Part shown: positions 1-12,437 of the stretch, one piece after another
Layout of the letters: the number at the start of each line of letters is the position of its first letter
How positions within the stretch are numbered: the stretch's first letter is position 1
Origin: Aureimonas sp. AU12
Lineage (GTDB): Bacteria > Pseudomonadota > Alphaproteobacteria > Rhizobiales > Rhizobiaceae
DNA: 64,000 nt
Assembly: GCF_001463705.1 (NCBI RefSeq)
Contig: NZ_BBWH01000001.1
Location: 62,001-126,000, forward strand
Reading direction: 5' to 3'
Notes under the pieces: generated by a model
The model's database searches: none
Told to the model about the DNA's origin: nothing
The model's input: only the letters and a program-made list of their open reading frames with translations
Translations under genes and position numbers: made by a program

Positions 1-441
1 CTTTTCGAGCAGCCGGATACCGCTGATCACCATGCCTCGGTCCACCGCCTTGGCCATGTCGTAGATGGTGAGACAGGCCACGGAGACGGCGGTCAGCGCC
101 TCCATCTCGATGCCGGTCTTGCCCGACACGCGCGCGGTCGCGGTCACGCGGATGCCGGGAAGCGCTGGCTCGAATGTCAGGTCCACGCCGACCTTTTCCA
201 GCATCAGCGGATGGCAGAGCGGAATGAGCTCATGCGTCTTCTTGGCACCCATGATGCCGGCGATGCGCGCGATGGCGACGACGTCCCCCTTTTTAGCGGC
301 GCCGGATCGGATCATCTCCAGCGTCTCGGCCGCCATCATCACCAGACCCTCGGCGCGCGCGGTGCGGACCGTCGCGGCCTTGTCGCCGACATCGACCATC
401 GAGGCCGCGCCGGCGTCGTCGAGATGGGTCAGCGAAGTCAT
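1..441 (-). CDS. moaC: Cyclic pyranopterin monophosphate synthase MoaC (C-terminus off window)
   Basis: MoaC turns the cyclic intermediate made by MoaA into cyclic pyranopterin monophosphate, an early step of molybdenum cofactor synthesis in the cytoplasm. About 147 codons are present, reading [20 protein letters not shown] at the start. The family stretches around [12 protein letters not shown] and [22 protein letters not shown] are visible, and only the last dozen or so residues run past base 1. The ATG at 439-441 shares ATGA with the trpC stop, so the start is fixed by coupling. It is the last visible gene of a ppiD-trpD-trpC-moaC cluster. Confidence 0.95.
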   Translation of the reverse strand, partial: MTSLTHLDDAGAASMVDVGDKAATVRTARAEGLVMMAAETLEMIRSGAAKKGDVVAIARIAGIMGAKKTHELIPLCHPLMLEKVGVDLTFEPALPGIRVTATARVSGKTGIEMEALTAVSVACLTIYDMAKAVDRGMVISGIRLLEK

Positions 442-1247
442 GCGGCGGCCCGTCCGTTTCCGAAGAGAAGCGTTCGCGTCGCCGCCTCGACATCGGCCTG
501 CCGCATCAGGCTTTCACCCACGAGGAAGGTCTGGATACGATGGGCGGCCAGTCGCTCACAGTCGGCATGCGTTGCGATCCCGCTCTCGCCGACGAGGATA
601 CGATCGTCCGGCACAAGTGCTGCCAGACGTTCGCTGACGGCGAGATCGGTAACGAACGTGCGCAGGTTCCGGTTGTTGACGCCGACGAGGGGCGAGCGAA
701 GGCGCAGCGCGCGCTCCATTTCGGCCTCGTCGTGAACCTCGATCAGAACGTCCATCCCGACGTCGAACGCTGCCGATTCGAGATCCGACGCCAGTGCATC
801 GTCGACGGATGCGAGGATGACGAGGATCGCGTCGGCGCCCCAGGCTCGCGCCTCGGCCACCTGATAGGTGTCGAAGAGGAAGTCCTTGCGAAGAGCGGGC
901 AGGGCGGTCGCCTCGCGTGCCGCCGTCAGGAAACGCGGATCGCCCTGGAAAGACGGAGAGTCGGTGAGAACGCTGAGGCAGGCGGCGCCTGCCCGCTCGT
1001 AGGCGAGCGCCAGTTCGACCGGTTCGAAGTCAGCACGGATCAGCCCCTTGGACGGGCTGGCCTTCTTCACTTCGGCGATGAGGGCGAAGTGCCCGGCCGC
1101 GTGCTTGCGACGCAAGGCGTCGGCGAAGCCGCGCGCCGGGCTCGCCGCACGCGCCGCAGCCTCGACCTCGGCGAGAGGTCGCGCAGCCTTCGCCGCGGCG
1201 ATCTCGGCACGCTTGTAGACTTCGATCTCGGCAAGGATGTCGCTCAA
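438..1247 (-). CDS. trpC: Indole-3-glycerol phosphate synthase
   Basis: TrpC closes the indole ring of tryptophan: carboxyphenylamino-deoxyribulose phosphate to indole-3-glycerol phosphate. The 269-residue length matches a monofunctional TrpC, with no fused TrpF. Visible TIM-barrel motifs are [10 protein letters not shown] near the N-terminus (catalytic lysine and phosphate loop), LRKDFLFD in the middle, GVNNRNL and GESGI near the end. It overlaps trpD by four bases upstream and moaC by four bases downstream, so the three are probably made from one message. Confidence 0.96.
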   Translation of the reverse strand: MSDILAEIEVYKRAEIAAAKAARPLAEVEAAARAASPARGFADALRRKHAAGHFALIAEVKKASPSKGLIRADFEPVELALAYERAGAACLSVLTDSPSFQGDPRFLTAAREATALPALRKDFLFDTYQVAEARAWGADAILVILASVDDALASDLESAAFDVGMDVLIEVHDEAEMERALRLRSPLVGVNNRNLRTFVTDLAVSERLAALVPDDRILVGESGIATHADCERLAAHRIQTFLVGESLMRQADVEAATRTLLFGNGRAAA

Positions 1248-2275
1248 CGCGCCGCTCCGTTTTGTTCGTTCGAGGCAAGAACCAAGCGTTCGAGCGCCGC
1301 CATGGCGTGGCCGTCCCGCAGCGAGGTCTCCGCAAGGCGCAGCCCATCCTCCAACGACGCGGCACGGTCGGCGACGATGAGAGCGCCCGCGGCGTTGAGA
1401 AGCACGATCTCGCGATAGGCACTCGGCTCGTCCCGAAGCACCGCGCGCAAGGCTGTCGCATTCTGCACGGCGTCACCCCCGACGATGTCGCTCAACTGGC
1501 GACGGGCGAGGCCGAGTTCCTCCGGCTGGATCGTGAACGTCTCGATCGCGTCGGCGTCCAAAGCCGCGACATCGGTGGGCCCGCAGACGGTCATCTCGTC
1601 GAGGCCGTCTCCGTGCACCACCCAGGCCTTCTCGGCGCCCAGCGCACGCAGCGCTTCCGCGACCGGCCGGACCCATTCCGACGCGTAGACACCGACGAGA
1701 AGTCGACGCACGCCGGCGGGATTGGCCAGCGGGCCCAGCATGTTGAAGATCGTGCGCGTGCCGAGTTCGACCCGGCTTGGGGCGACGAAGCGCATCGCCG
1801 CATGATGCGAGGGCGCGAACATGAAGCCGATGCCGGCCTGCGCGATGACGCGCGCGATCTCGCTTGGGGCCAGATCGACATTGACGCCGAGCGCGCCGAG
1901 CACGTCCGCCGCGCCGGATCGCGACGAGAGCGCCCGGTTGCCGTGCTTGGCCACGATGACCCCGCAACCGGCGACCACGAGCGCCGTGCAGGTCGAGACG
2001 TTGTAGGTGCCGGCATGATCGCCACCGGTGCCCACGATGTCGATCGCGCCCGCCGGGGCCTCGACCCCGATCATGTTGGCCCGCATCACGTCGACGGCGC
2101 CGGCGATCTCGTCCACCGCTTCGCCCCGCACCCGCAGCGCCATCAGGAAGCCGCCAATCTGCGACGGCGTCGCCTCGCCGGACATGAGGATGCGGAACGC
2201 ATCCCGCGCCTCGTCGCGCGTCAGCCGCTCGCGGCCCGCGACCTTGGCGATGTGCGGCTTGAGCCCCAGGCTCAT
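1244..2275 (-). CDS. trpD: Anthranilate phosphoribosyltransferase
   Basis: TrpD joins anthranilate to PRPP, the second dedicated step of tryptophan synthesis. The 343-residue protein starts [19 protein letters not shown]. It carries the PRPP-binding loop [17 protein letters not shown] and the [21 protein letters not shown] segment typical of the family. The ATG at 2273-2275 overlaps the ppiD stop in an ATGA, which picks this start over the longer open frame upstream. No trpG or trpE lies beside it; in rhizobia TrpE and TrpG are usually fused and encoded elsewhere, so that absence is expected. Confidence 0.96.
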   Translation of the reverse strand: MSLGLKPHIAKVAGRERLTRDEARDAFRILMSGEATPSQIGGFLMALRVRGEAVDEIAGAVDVMRANMIGVEAPAGAIDIVGTGGDHAGTYNVSTCTALVVAGCGVIVAKHGNRALSSRSGAADVLGALGVNVDLAPSEIARVIAQAGIGFMFAPSHHAAMRFVAPSRVELGTRTIFNMLGPLANPAGVRRLLVGVYASEWVRPVAEALRALGAEKAWVVHGDGLDEMTVCGPTDVAALDADAIETFTIQPEELGLARRQLSDIVGGDAVQNATALRAVLRDEPSAYREIVLLNAAGALIVADRAASLEDGLRLAETSLRDGHAMAALERLVLASNEQNGAAR

Positions 2276-4158
2276 CGAACTCCGACCTTCGCCTGGTTGA
2301 TCGCCGCGAAATTGTAGGAGACCGGCGTGGCGGCCTGCAGCGCGGCGACGTAGCTCTGGAAGAGGTCCTCGCGTACGGTGTCGTCGAGGCTCTGGCGAAG
2401 GTTCGGCGCGACGTTGGACAACGGGTCGGCCGGTTCGGCGACTTCGGCCACCTGCAGCACGATCGCTTCGCCCGATGCGAGGGCCGGGCCATGTGCGGTC
2501 GTGCCTTGCGACCCCGAGAAGGCTGCACGGGTGCCGGCCTGTCCGAGAACGGCCGGGCCGCTGTCGCGGGTGACGAAGTTGGCGGACTGGACGATCAAGC
2601 CCTCGACCTCGGCCATGGCGGCGAAGGTCTCGCCCTTGCGAACGCGCTCGGCGAGCGCCTGGGCGCGTTCCTCGACGAGACGCTGCGCCTCGTCCCGCTT
2701 CCAATCAGCGGTCACGCGCTCGGTCACTTCGTCCATCTTCCGGTCGCGCGCTGGCACGATATCGCCGAGAGCGAAGAAGACATAGCTGTTGCCGTCGAAA
2801 TTGACCGGCGTCGTCTCGGCGCCCGGATCGGCCGAAAAGACCGCAGGCAGTACGGTGGCCTCGGACGGGATGTCTGCGATCTTCACGCCGGCCTGCGTCT
2901 GCGCCGAGCGGTCGATCGGCTCCACCACCTGGACCGTCAGGCCGGCCTGGGTTGCGGCTTCAGAGAGCGCGGCACCGCTGGTCAGGGCCTCGTTGATCGT
3001 GGTGTAGGCCGCGGTCACCTTCGCGTTCGCGGCGTCGAGCGCCACCGTCGCACGGATCTCCTCACGCGCCTCGTCCAAGGGCTTCACCACCTCGGCGGTC
3101 ACGGTCTTGGCGAGAAGGATGACCGGGCCGAACGGGCCATCGACGACAGCGGTGGGCACGTTCGGCGCCGCCGAGAAGGCGGCGTCGGCGAGGACGGCGT
3201 TCGGGATCGCCGTGCGCGGGACGAGCCCGAGGTCGGCGACGGGCAGGCCGGCTGCGGCGGCGGCGTCGGCCAGTGTCGCACCGCCTGCGATCGCAGCGGC
3301 CGCCTTGTCGGCCGCCTCGCGGTTCGGGAACACGACCTGCTCGATCTGGCGACGCTCCGGCGTGGTGAACCGAGCTTTATTGGTCTCGTAATAGGCCGAG
3401 ACCTGCTCGTCGGTCACGGCGGTTGCGTCGGCCACGGCAGCGGGCGACAGCAGCACGTAGGAGAAGCCGCGATATTCCGGCGCCCGGTAGTCGTCGTGAT
3501 GCTCGGTGAAGAAGTCGTCGAGCTCGTCGACGGCCGGGTCGGCGATCTCGTCGGCCGGCGTCGGCTGCAGCGTGACGTAGTTCACGGTGCGCCGCTCGCC
3601 CGTGTAGGTCCCCAGCGCTTCGGCGAAGGCCGCCGGGGCGGCGGCACCATCCGAGAGCGAGGCGACGAGCTGATTGCGCGAGGCGCTGCGACGCAGATCG
3701 TCGAGATACATCGCTTCGGTCATGCCGACATTGCGCAACACCGACGCCATCGCCGTGCGCGAGAAGTTGCCGGACCCGTCGCGGAAAGCCTGCTCCTGCT
3801 GGATGAGAGAGACGAGCCCGTCGTCGGAAACGCCGAGGCCGACTTGGCGTGCCTTCTCGTCAAGGAGCGCACCGGCGGTCAGCTGCGCCAGCACTGACTG
3901 GTCAACACCGCGCATCTCCGCTTCCTCCGCGTTCGGGCGGCGCTGCAACTGTTGCGCGAGGCGGTTGAGACCCTGCTGGTAGGCTTCCTGATATTCGCGC
4001 ACGGTGACGCTGGTATCACCGGCCGTCAGCACGGAATGACCGGTGCCGGGGCTGCGCAACACGTCCGCGATGCCCCAGCCGACGAAACTCACCGCCAGCG
4101 CGCCGAGGAACACCTTGGCCACCCATCCCGAAGCGCCACGTCGCATCTGGTTCAGCAT
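2272..4158 (-). CDS. ppiD: Membrane-anchored SurA/PpiD-type peptidyl-prolyl isomerase
   Basis: This 628-residue protein is a PpiD-like periplasmic folding chaperone. It begins [19 protein letters not shown], and residues about 12-32 form the single inner-membrane helix. A SurA_N-type chaperone region follows (roughly residues 35-230, containing the [18 protein letters not shown] stretch), then a parvulin-like domain around residues 240-370 and a long C-terminal chaperone region. The start was placed at ATG 4158 because the longer frame adds residues that run back under the divergent tpiA promoter. Gene order ppiD-trpD-trpC-moaC is common in Hyphomicrobiales. Catalytic competence of the parvulin domain cannot be judged by eye. 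Confidence 0.88.
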   Translation of the reverse strand: MLNQMRRGASGWVAKVFLGALAVSFVGWGIADVLRSPGTGHSVLTAGDTSVTVREYQEAYQQGLNRLAQQLQRRPNAEEAEMRGVDQSVLAQLTAGALLDEKARQVGLGVSDDGLVSLIQQEQAFRDGSGNFSRTAMASVLRNVGMTEAMYLDDLRRSASRNQLVASLSDGAAAPAAFAEALGTYTGERRTVNYVTLQPTPADEIADPAVDELDDFFTEHHDDYRAPEYRGFSYVLLSPAAVADATAVTDEQVSAYYETNKARFTTPERRQIEQVVFPNREAADKAAAAIAGGATLADAAAAAGLPVADLGLVPRTAIPNAVLADAAFSAAPNVPTAVVDGPFGPVILLAKTVTAEVVKPLDEAREEIRATVALDAANAKVTAAYTTINEALTSGAALSEAATQAGLTVQVVEPIDRSAQTQAGVKIADIPSEATVLPAVFSADPGAETTPVNFDGNSYVFFALGDIVPARDRKMDEVTERVTADWKRDEAQRLVEERAQALAERVRKGETFAAMAEVEGLIVQSANFVTRDSGPAVLGQAGTRAAFSGSQGTTAHGPALASGEAIVLQVAEVAEPADPLSNVAPNLRQSLDDTVREDLFQSYVAALQAATPVSYNFAAINQAKVGVR

Positions 4159-4321
4159 TTTGCCTCGATCTCCTGCGGTGTCGAACACGAACTCTCTCGC
4201 GGGAATAGGGATTTCCGCCGCCGAAGGGAAGTCGCAGCCGTTCGCCTCATTCATGTTTGATTCCCGCGCCTTCCACGGGTAGCTCTCGAGGCACCAAGAT
4301 GCCGCTGGGTGGGAGAGACGC

Positions 4322-5080
4322 GTGACTCGCAGACGATTGATCGCCGGAAACTGGAAGATGAACGGCACGCGCGCACAGCTCGAGGAGCTTCGAGCCGTCG
4401 CGGCTGCGGTCGAAGCCGGCGAGGCGGACGGGCTCGACCTGCTTCTCTGCCCTCCTGCGACGCTGCTTCTCGCAGCGCGCGACACGCTGCCGGCATCGGT
4501 TCTGGTCGGCGGGCAGGATTGCCATGCCAACGAGAGCGGCGCCCACACCGGCGACGTCTCCGGCGCCATGCTGGCCGATGTCGGCGCGACACATGTCATC
4601 GTCGGCCATTCCGAGCGCCGCGCCGATCACCGCGAGAGCGACGACGTGGTTCGCGCCAAGGCGGCGGCGGCGCGGGCTGCGGGTCTCGTCCCGATCGTCT
4701 GCATCGGCGAGACCGAGGCGCAGCGCGAAGAAGGTGTGACGCTCGAGGTTCTGGGCGCGCAGCTGGCCGGATCGCTGTCGGACGACACGGATGCCGACAA
4801 CACGGTCGTCGCCTACGAACCCGTCTGGGCGATCGGCACGGGCAAGACGCCAACGGTAGATGACGTGGCCGAGGTGCATGCGTTCCTACGCAAGCAGATT
4901 GAGATGCGGTTCGGTTCGAAGATCGCCGACGGGCTTCGGCTGCTCTATGGCGGGTCGGTCAAGCCCGCGAACGCGGCCGAACTTCTGGACGTCGCGGACG
5001 TCGACGGGGCGCTGATCGGGGGCGCCAGTTTGAAGGCTTCAGACCTCATGGCGATATGCAAAGCCGCGCTCGCCGACTAA
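4322..5080 (+). CDS. tpiA: Triosephosphate isomerase
   Basis: TpiA interconverts dihydroxyacetone phosphate and glyceraldehyde 3-phosphate in glycolysis and gluconeogenesis. The 252 residues include the substrate lysine in AGNWKMNGT, the catalytic histidine in VIVGHSERR, the catalytic glutamate in [15 protein letters not shown] (flexible loop included) and the phosphate-binding GGSVKP. It starts with GTG, preceded by GGGAG at good spacing. It is transcribed away from ppiD across a shared region of about 160 bases. Confidence 0.97.
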   Translation: MTRRRLIAGNWKMNGTRAQLEELRAVAAAVEAGEADGLDLLLCPPATLLLAARDTLPASVLVGGQDCHANESGAHTGDVSGAMLADVGATHVIVGHSERRADHRESDDVVRAKAAAARAAGLVPIVCIGETEAQREEGVTLEVLGAQLAGSLSDDTDADNTVVAYEPVWAIGTGKTPTVDDVAEVHAFLRKQIEMRFGSKIADGLRLLYGGSVKPANAAELLDVADVDGALIGGASLKASDLMAICKAALAD

Positions 5081-5098
5081 GAGCTTTTCCCTGACGGG

Positions 5099-5125
5099 TT
5101 GGAATAACCCGAGCCCTCCTATAGA
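5099..5125 (+). promoter_or_regulatory. Possible secG promoter
   Basis: TTGGAA at 5099-5104 and TATAGA at 5120-5125 resemble a sigma-70-type -35 and -10, but the 15-base spacer is short. They lie in the only gap between tpiA and secG. Confidence 0.35.
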
Positions 5126-5127
5126 AG

Positions 5128-5154
5128 GCGCGCAACTCCTGAACGATTGCGCGC
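5128..5154 (+). promoter_or_regulatory. Leader hairpin in front of secG
   Basis: GCGCGCAA (5128-5135) and TTGCGCGC (5147-5154) form a perfect 8-bp inverted repeat with an 11-base loop. It ends ten bases before the secG ATG at 5165. No clear Shine-Dalgarno sequence separates it from that ATG. Confidence 0.5.
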
Positions 5155-5164
5155 GTCCGAACCC

Positions 5165-5830
5165 ATGCAAACTGTCCTGATCGTCGTCCATCTCCTGATC
5201 GTGCTCGCCCTTGTGGTCGTGGTGCTTCTGCAGCGCTCCGAGGGCGGCGCTCTCGGCATGGGCGGCGGCGGTGGCGGCGGCCTGATGACGGCGCGCGGTG
5301 CGGCGAACGTGCTGACCCGCACGACGGCGATTCTCGCGACGCTGTTCTTCATCACATCGATGGCGCTCGGTATCCTGGCGCGTTACGGCGGCAGCCCGCT
5401 CGACATTCTCGACCGCGTTCCGACCCAGTCGGGCACGGCCACCGGAGCGGCGCCGGCCAGTGGCTCGTTGCTCGACCAACTCGGTGGCCTGCCGGGCGAG
5501 ACGCCCGCGACAGACGCGCCTGTCGACGTTCCCTCGGGCGCGACCCCGGCATCGCCCGCCGGTTCATCCAGCACTGCGCCGACAGCCGCGCCGGCGACGG
5601 TTGCTCCGGCGACCCAGAGCGGCGTGCCCACCGGCGCCTCGACCGCAACGGCCCCGGCGGTCATTCCGGCCAATCCCGCTCCCGAAGCGTCGAATGCCGA
5701 TCCCGTTCCGACGGTGCCGCCGGTGGAAGCACCTGCCCCCGGCGCGACGACGACAGGTACGGCAACGGAGACGACCGCTCCGGTCACCGACGTTCCGGCG
5801 ACGACCACACCCGCTCAGCCCGCCCAGTAA
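5165..5830 (+). CDS. secG: Preprotein translocase subunit SecG with long Pro/Ala/Thr-rich tail
   Basis: SecG is the small accessory subunit of the SecYEG protein-export channel. The core is clear: a first membrane helix (residues 1-22, MQTVLIVVHLLIVLALVVVV), the hallmark LLQRSEGGALG loop with a poly-glycine run, and a second helix at about residues 50-73. The ATG at 5165 is used rather than an upstream TTG because family members begin at this methionine. What follows is unusual: about 135 residues rich in alanine, proline and threonine, making the protein 221 residues, well over the size of the conserved core. The tail looks disordered. A hairpin terminator lies just after the stop. Confidence 0.92.
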   Translation: MQTVLIVVHLLIVLALVVVVLLQRSEGGALGMGGGGGGGLMTARGAANVLTRTTAILATLFFITSMALGILARYGGSPLDILDRVPTQSGTATGAAPASGSLLDQLGGLPGETPATDAPVDVPSGATPASPAGSSSTAPTAAPATVAPATQSGVPTGASTATAPAVIPANPAPEASNADPVPTVPPVEAPAPGATTTGTATETTAPVTDVPATTTPAQPAQ

Positions 5831-7569
<1,739 letters not shown>

Positions 7570-7570
<1 letters not shown>

Positions 7571-8400
7571 TGTCGGTGGTCGTGGGCCCCGCCGGTTCGT
7601 CGCCGCGGCCCGTGGATCACGTCGTTATGCCGGTCGCATCGCTGGATGATGCGCGCCGTCTGTTCGAAATGCTTGGGTTTCAGGTCGCGCCCGATGCGGC
7701 CCATCCGTTCGGCACGGCAAATGCCTGCGTGTTCTTCGCCGATGGCAGCTACATTGAACTTCTCGCGGTCGGGGACCGGTCTGCCTACGACGCGGCGATC
7801 GCTGCCGGTTCCGTCTTCGTCCGGCATGACCGCGCGTTCCGCGACGCCTTCGAACTGCCGGTGATGTCGGGCGTCGCCTTTCGGTCCGACAATGCGGACG
7901 CCGATCACGAGCGCCTCGCGGCAGCTGGTTGGAGCGAATCCGACGTCTTCGAGTTCGGGCGGTCGTTTCGGCTGCCGGACGGTCGCGAGGGCCGGATCGC
8001 GTTTCGTCTGGCCTTCGCGAGGCAGGACGACCCGAGCGAACCCCTGTTCTTCTTCTGCCAACCCGCCGGCTCGACGAGGCCCGACCGGTCGGCATTGGCC
8101 ATTCATCCGAACGGCGCCACCGGGCTCGCCGCGATCGTCCTGAACGGCGACGATCGGCAAGCGAAGCTTCGGATGATTCGAGGCGGCGTCGATGACGACA
8201 CACCGTTCCTTTCGCTTGGTCGTGCCGAAGGCGATGCCTCCAGCACCGGCATCGCCGGCTTGATCATTCGGATCCCCGCCATCGATCCGGTCATCAACGC
8301 GGCTGCACGGGCCGCTCTCCCGGTTCGGCGGGACGTGGGGCGGTTCGCCATTTCTATGGGGGCGGGCCGTGTCCCGTTCCTTGCTTTCGAGGACGCCTAG
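7570..8400 (+). CDS. VOC/glyoxalase-like domain protein of unknown substrate
   Basis: The 276 residues resemble the glyoxalase-like (Glyoxalase_3-type) branch of the vicinal oxygen chelate fold. An early VDHVVMPVASLDDARRLFE element is the typical first beta-alpha unit with a metal-ligand histidine, and YIELLAV is typical of the following strand. A second, weaker repeat begins near residue 160 (GLAAIVLNGDD). Members may bind a metal and act on small molecules, but nothing here identifies the substrate. It sits between pyrG and kdsA, overlapping pyrG by one base and directly abutting kdsA, so it is likely co-transcribed with both. Confidence 0.75.
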
Positions 8401-9231
8401 ATGCCGACAAACGCCACGGTCCGCGCCAAGGGCGCCACCTTCGCCGCCGATCGCCCGTTCGCGCTCATCGCTGGTCCCTGCCAGATGGAAAGCCGGGATC
8501 ATGCTTTGATGATTGCCGAGCGCATGGTGCGCATCACCGGCGATCTCGGGATCGACTTCGTGTTCAAGGCAAGCTTCGACAAAGCCAACCGCACGAGCCT
8601 GAAGGGCCAGCGCGGCATAGGGCTCGACGGCGCGCTCAAGGTGTTCGAGGAGGTTGCGCGCACGTTCGAGGTGCCCGTGTTGACCGACGTCCACACCGAG
8701 GACCAGTGCCGTGTCGTCGGCGAGGTCTGCGACATCCTGCAGATCCCGGCGTTCCTCTGCCGGCAGACCGATCTTCTCATTGCTGCCGCCAAGACCGGTC
8801 GTGTCGTGAACATCAAGAAGGGCCAGTTCCTGGCCCCTTGGGACATGACGAACGTTCTCGCCAAGGTCACCGAAAGCGGCAATCTCGACGTGCTCCTGAC
8901 GGAGCGCGGCGCCTCATTCGGCTACAACACGCTGGTGTCCGACTTCCGCGCCTTGCCGATCATGGCCGAGACGGGCGCGCCCGTCGTGTTCGACGCCACG
9001 CATTCTGTGCAGCAGCCGGGTGGTCAGGGTGGCTCCTCCGGGGGCGAGCGCCGTTTCGTGGAGACGCTGGCGCGTGCCGCCGTCGCGGTCGGCGTTGCCG
9101 GCCTTTTCATCGAGACGCACGAAGCGCCCGACGACGCGCCGTCCGACGGGCCCAACATGGTGCCGCTCGACGGAATGCTGGAGTTGTTGCGCCGTTTGCA
9201 GGCCCTCGACGCGGTGGCGAAGGGCTTCTGA
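8401..9231 (+). CDS. kdsA: 3-deoxy-D-manno-octulosonate 8-phosphate synthase, metal-dependent type
   Basis: KdsA condenses phosphoenolpyruvate with arabinose 5-phosphate to give Kdo 8-phosphate, needed for the lipopolysaccharide inner core. The 276 residues include AGPCQMES near residue 25, [12 protein letters not shown], the [13 protein letters not shown] segment, [10 protein letters not shown] and [12 protein letters not shown]. Cys27 in AGPCQ aligns with the metal-ligand cysteine of Aquifex-type enzymes; non-metal enzymes such as that of E. coli carry asparagine there. It therefore appears to be the metal-dependent class. The gene begins immediately after the VOC gene stop. Confidence 0.96.
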   Translation: MPTNATVRAKGATFAADRPFALIAGPCQMESRDHALMIAERMVRITGDLGIDFVFKASFDKANRTSLKGQRGIGLDGALKVFEEVARTFEVPVLTDVHTEDQCRVVGEVCDILQIPAFLCRQTDLLIAAAKTGRVVNIKKGQFLAPWDMTNVLAKVTESGNLDVLLTERGASFGYNTLVSDFRALPIMAETGAPVVFDATHSVQQPGGQGGSSGGERRFVETLARAAVAVGVAGLFIETHEAPDDAPSDGPNMVPLDGMLELLRRLQALDAVAKGF

Positions 9232-9240
9232 CACCAGACG

Positions 9241-9258
9241 CCGCCCGCGAGGCGGTTT
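9241..9258 (+). terminator. Weak hairpin after kdsA
   Basis: CCGCC (9241-9245) and GGCGG (9251-9255) with a 5-base loop are followed by TTT. The short stem may only partly stop transcription before eno. Confidence 0.35.
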
Positions 9259-9281
9259 GCGATCTGCATCCGATGTTCTAG

Positions 9282-10598
<1,317 letters not shown>

Positions 10599-10623
10599 GG
10601 GTCCCAATTCTCGGCCAAGACTG

Positions 10624-10652
10624 GAAGGCGCCCGATCGGGCGCCTTCTTTCG
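10624..10652 (+). terminator. Rho-independent terminator after eno
   Basis: A perfect 10-bp stem (GAAGGCGCCC / GGGCGCCTTC, 10624-10633 and 10638-10647) with loop GATC is followed by TTTCGTTT. Confidence 0.85.
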
Positions 10653-10723
10653 TTTGGAGGCCCACCGACTCGCACCGTCGGCATGCTGCTCGCGCCTGTG
10701 CGAGGGGCAGCGTTGACGGGTCT

Positions 10724-10773
10724 GGCTCAGAGGCAAAGAATTGCGCCAACGGCTGCCTTTGCCTCTGGGAGCC
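10724..10773. promoter_or_regulatory. Large dyad upstream of ftsB
   Basis: GGCTC-AGAGGCAAAG (10724-10738) pairs with CTTTGCCTCT-gg-GAGCC (10757-10773): a perfect 10-bp stem, a 2-base bulge and five more pairs, with an 18-base loop. A TTGACG at 10713-10718 could be a -35 just before it. It has no T-tract, so it does not look like a terminator. Confidence 0.5.
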
Positions 10774-10804
10774 ACCCGACATCGCGAGCTGCCGAATGTT
10801 AGCC

Positions 10805-10820
10805 TTAACGCAATCTCAAC
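10805..10820. promoter_or_regulatory. CtrA-like box upstream of ftsB
   Basis: TTAA-N7-TCAAC at 10805-10820 matches the CtrA full-site consensus TTAA-N7-TTAAC at eight of nine fixed positions. It lies 36 bases before the ftsB ATG. Binding is not shown by sequence alone. Confidence 0.35.
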
Positions 10821-10856
10821 GGCGGGCGTGCGAAGGTTGGGCGAGGAGATCGACCC

Positions 10857-11186
10857 ATGCAGACGCGACAGAAACGCAAATCCTGGCTGAAGCCGCTGAT
10901 CGTTCCCGCGATCACGATTCCCTGCCTCGTCTACTTCGCGCAGCAGTCACAGGGCGGGCGTTACGGCGTCGAAGCCGGGCTGGTCATGCAGGCCGAACTG
11001 ATCCGGAAGGCTCAGGTCTACGAAGACTTGCTCACCGAGCGAAAAGCTCTGGAGCAACGGGTCAAGCTGCTGAGCGACGGCACGTTCGAACGAGACATGA
11101 TTGACGAACGGGCACGACGTGCCCTCAATATGTCCAACGAAGACGAAATCACGATCCTCAACTTCCCACAGGCGAACCAAGAATAA
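10857..11186 (+). CDS. ftsB: FtsB/DivIC-type septum formation initiator
   Basis: This 109-residue protein fits the FtsB/DivIC family of bitopic cell-division proteins that link FtsQ and FtsL to the septal peptidoglycan machine. After a short basic cytoplasmic start (MQTRQKRKSWLK) there is one membrane helix at about residues 13-29. A helical, coiled-coil-prone segment follows (roughly residues 45-75, ELIRKAQVYEDLLTERKAL), then the family's C-terminal region DGTFERDMIDERARRALNMSNEDE. GAGGAG lies just before the ATG. It stands alone between eno and the pdh operon, an arrangement common in this order. Confidence 0.88.
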   Translation: MQTRQKRKSWLKPLIVPAITIPCLVYFAQQSQGGRYGVEAGLVMQAELIRKAQVYEDLLTERKALEQRVKLLSDGTFERDMIDERARRALNMSNEDEITILNFPQANQE

Positions 11187-11223
11187 CCGCAGTCTGGTTC
11201 ATTCATCGCGTTTGCGACATTTG

Positions 11224-11238
11224 AACCGCTTGGCGGTT
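11224..11238. promoter_or_regulatory. Small dyad before the pdhA promoter
   Basis: AACCGC-TTG-GCGGTT is a perfect 6-bp inverted repeat 18 bases upstream of the -35. It could be a weak ftsB terminator or an operator. Confidence 0.35.
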
Positions 11239-11255
11239 AAAGCGAGTTGGTACGC

Positions 11256-11283
11256 TTGCTACGGTAGTCGGCCCCGGTATACT
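11256..11283 (+). promoter_or_regulatory. Probable pdh operon promoter
   Basis: TTGCTA (11256-11261), a 16-base spacer and TATACT (11278-11283) form a good sigma-70-type promoter about 50 bases before the pdhA ATG. Confidence 0.65.
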
Positions 11284-11333
11284 TGGCGAAAATTGGCCCA
11301 CGCACGGTGGGCGTCAAGGGATAGGGAGCCTAC

Positions 11334-12428
11334 ATGGCCTCGGGCAAGCAGAAGAGCGGTGGCATCGACGTCGCTGCACAGGACGCCGCATCCTCCGCCG
11401 AAATCGTCAAGACGCTGAAGAGTTTCGATCCGCCCGCGCCGCTCGAATTCTCGAAGGACGAGGAGGTCCGTGCCTATCGCGACATGCTCCTGATCCGCCG
11501 CTTCGAGGAGAAGGCGGGCCAGCTCTACGGCATGGGCTTCATCGGCGGGTTCTGCCATCTCTACATCGGGCAGGAGGCAGTCGTCGTCGGCATGCAGATG
11601 TCGATGAAGCACGGTGATCAGGTCGTCACCGGCTATCGTGACCATGGCCACATGCTGGCCACCGGCATGGAATCGCGCGGCGTCATGGCCGAGCTCACGG
11701 GTCGCCGTTCCGGCTACTCGAAGGGCAAGGGCGGCTCGATGCACATGTTCTCCAAGGAGAAGCATTTCTACGGTGGTCACGGCATCGTCGGGGCGCAGGT
11801 GTCGATCGGCACAGGTTTGGCCTTTTCGAACCGCTACAAGGGCAACGACTCCGTCGCCATCACCTATTTCGGCGACGGCGCGTCGAACCAGGGGCAGGTC
11901 TACGAGAGCTTCAATATGGCCTCGCTCTGGAAGCTTCCGGTGATCTACATCATCGAGAACAACCGCTATGCCATGGGTACGTCGGTCAGCCGCGCCTCGG
12001 CCGAGACGAACTTCGCCCACCGCGGCATCTCCTTCAAGATTCCGGGCATCCAGGTCGACGGAATGGACGTGCGGGCCGTGAAGGCCGCCGGCGATCTGGC
12101 GATCCAGCATTGCCGCGATGGCGAAGGCCCGATGATCCTCGAGATGATGACCTATCGCTATCGCGGTCACTCGATGTCGGATCCTGCGAAGTACCGGACG
12201 CGCGACGAAGTTCAAAAGATGCGCGCCGATCATGATCCGATCGAGCAGGTACGCCAGCGTCTCGTCGAATTGCACGGTATGAGCGAAGACGAGTTGAAGG
12301 CTTTCGACAAGGACGTCCGCGACATCGTCGCCGATGCCGCCGAATTCGCCCAGAACGATCCCGAGCCGGACCCGTCGGAGCTGTGGACCGACATCTACGC
12401 CGACGAGATCCCGCAGGCTGCAGAGTAA
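11334..12428 (+). CDS. pdhA: Pyruvate dehydrogenase E1 component, alpha subunit
   Basis: PdhA is the thiamine-diphosphate-binding half of the heterotetrameric E1 that decarboxylates pyruvate and reductively acetylates lipoate on E2. The 364 residues show the TPP/magnesium motif GDGASNQGQVYESFNMA ending in ENN, and the phosphorylation-loop-like YRYRGHSMSDPAKYR of E1-alpha proteins. It begins at ATG 11334 with AGGGAG ahead, opens the pdhA-pdhB-pdhC-(hydrolase)-lpd operon, and has its own promoter upstream. Confidence 0.97.
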   Translation: MASGKQKSGGIDVAAQDAASSAEIVKTLKSFDPPAPLEFSKDEEVRAYRDMLLIRRFEEKAGQLYGMGFIGGFCHLYIGQEAVVVGMQMSMKHGDQVVTGYRDHGHMLATGMESRGVMAELTGRRSGYSKGKGGSMHMFSKEKHFYGGHGIVGAQVSIGTGLAFSNRYKGNDSVAITYFGDGASNQGQVYESFNMASLWKLPVIYIIENNRYAMGTSVSRASAETNFAHRGISFKIPGIQVDGMDVRAVKAAGDLAIQHCRDGEGPMILEMMTYRYRGHSMSDPAKYRTRDEVQKMRADHDPIEQVRQRLVELHGMSEDELKAFDKDVRDIVADAAEFAQNDPEPDPSELWTDIYADEIPQAAE

Positions 12429-12437
12429 GAGGGCGCC

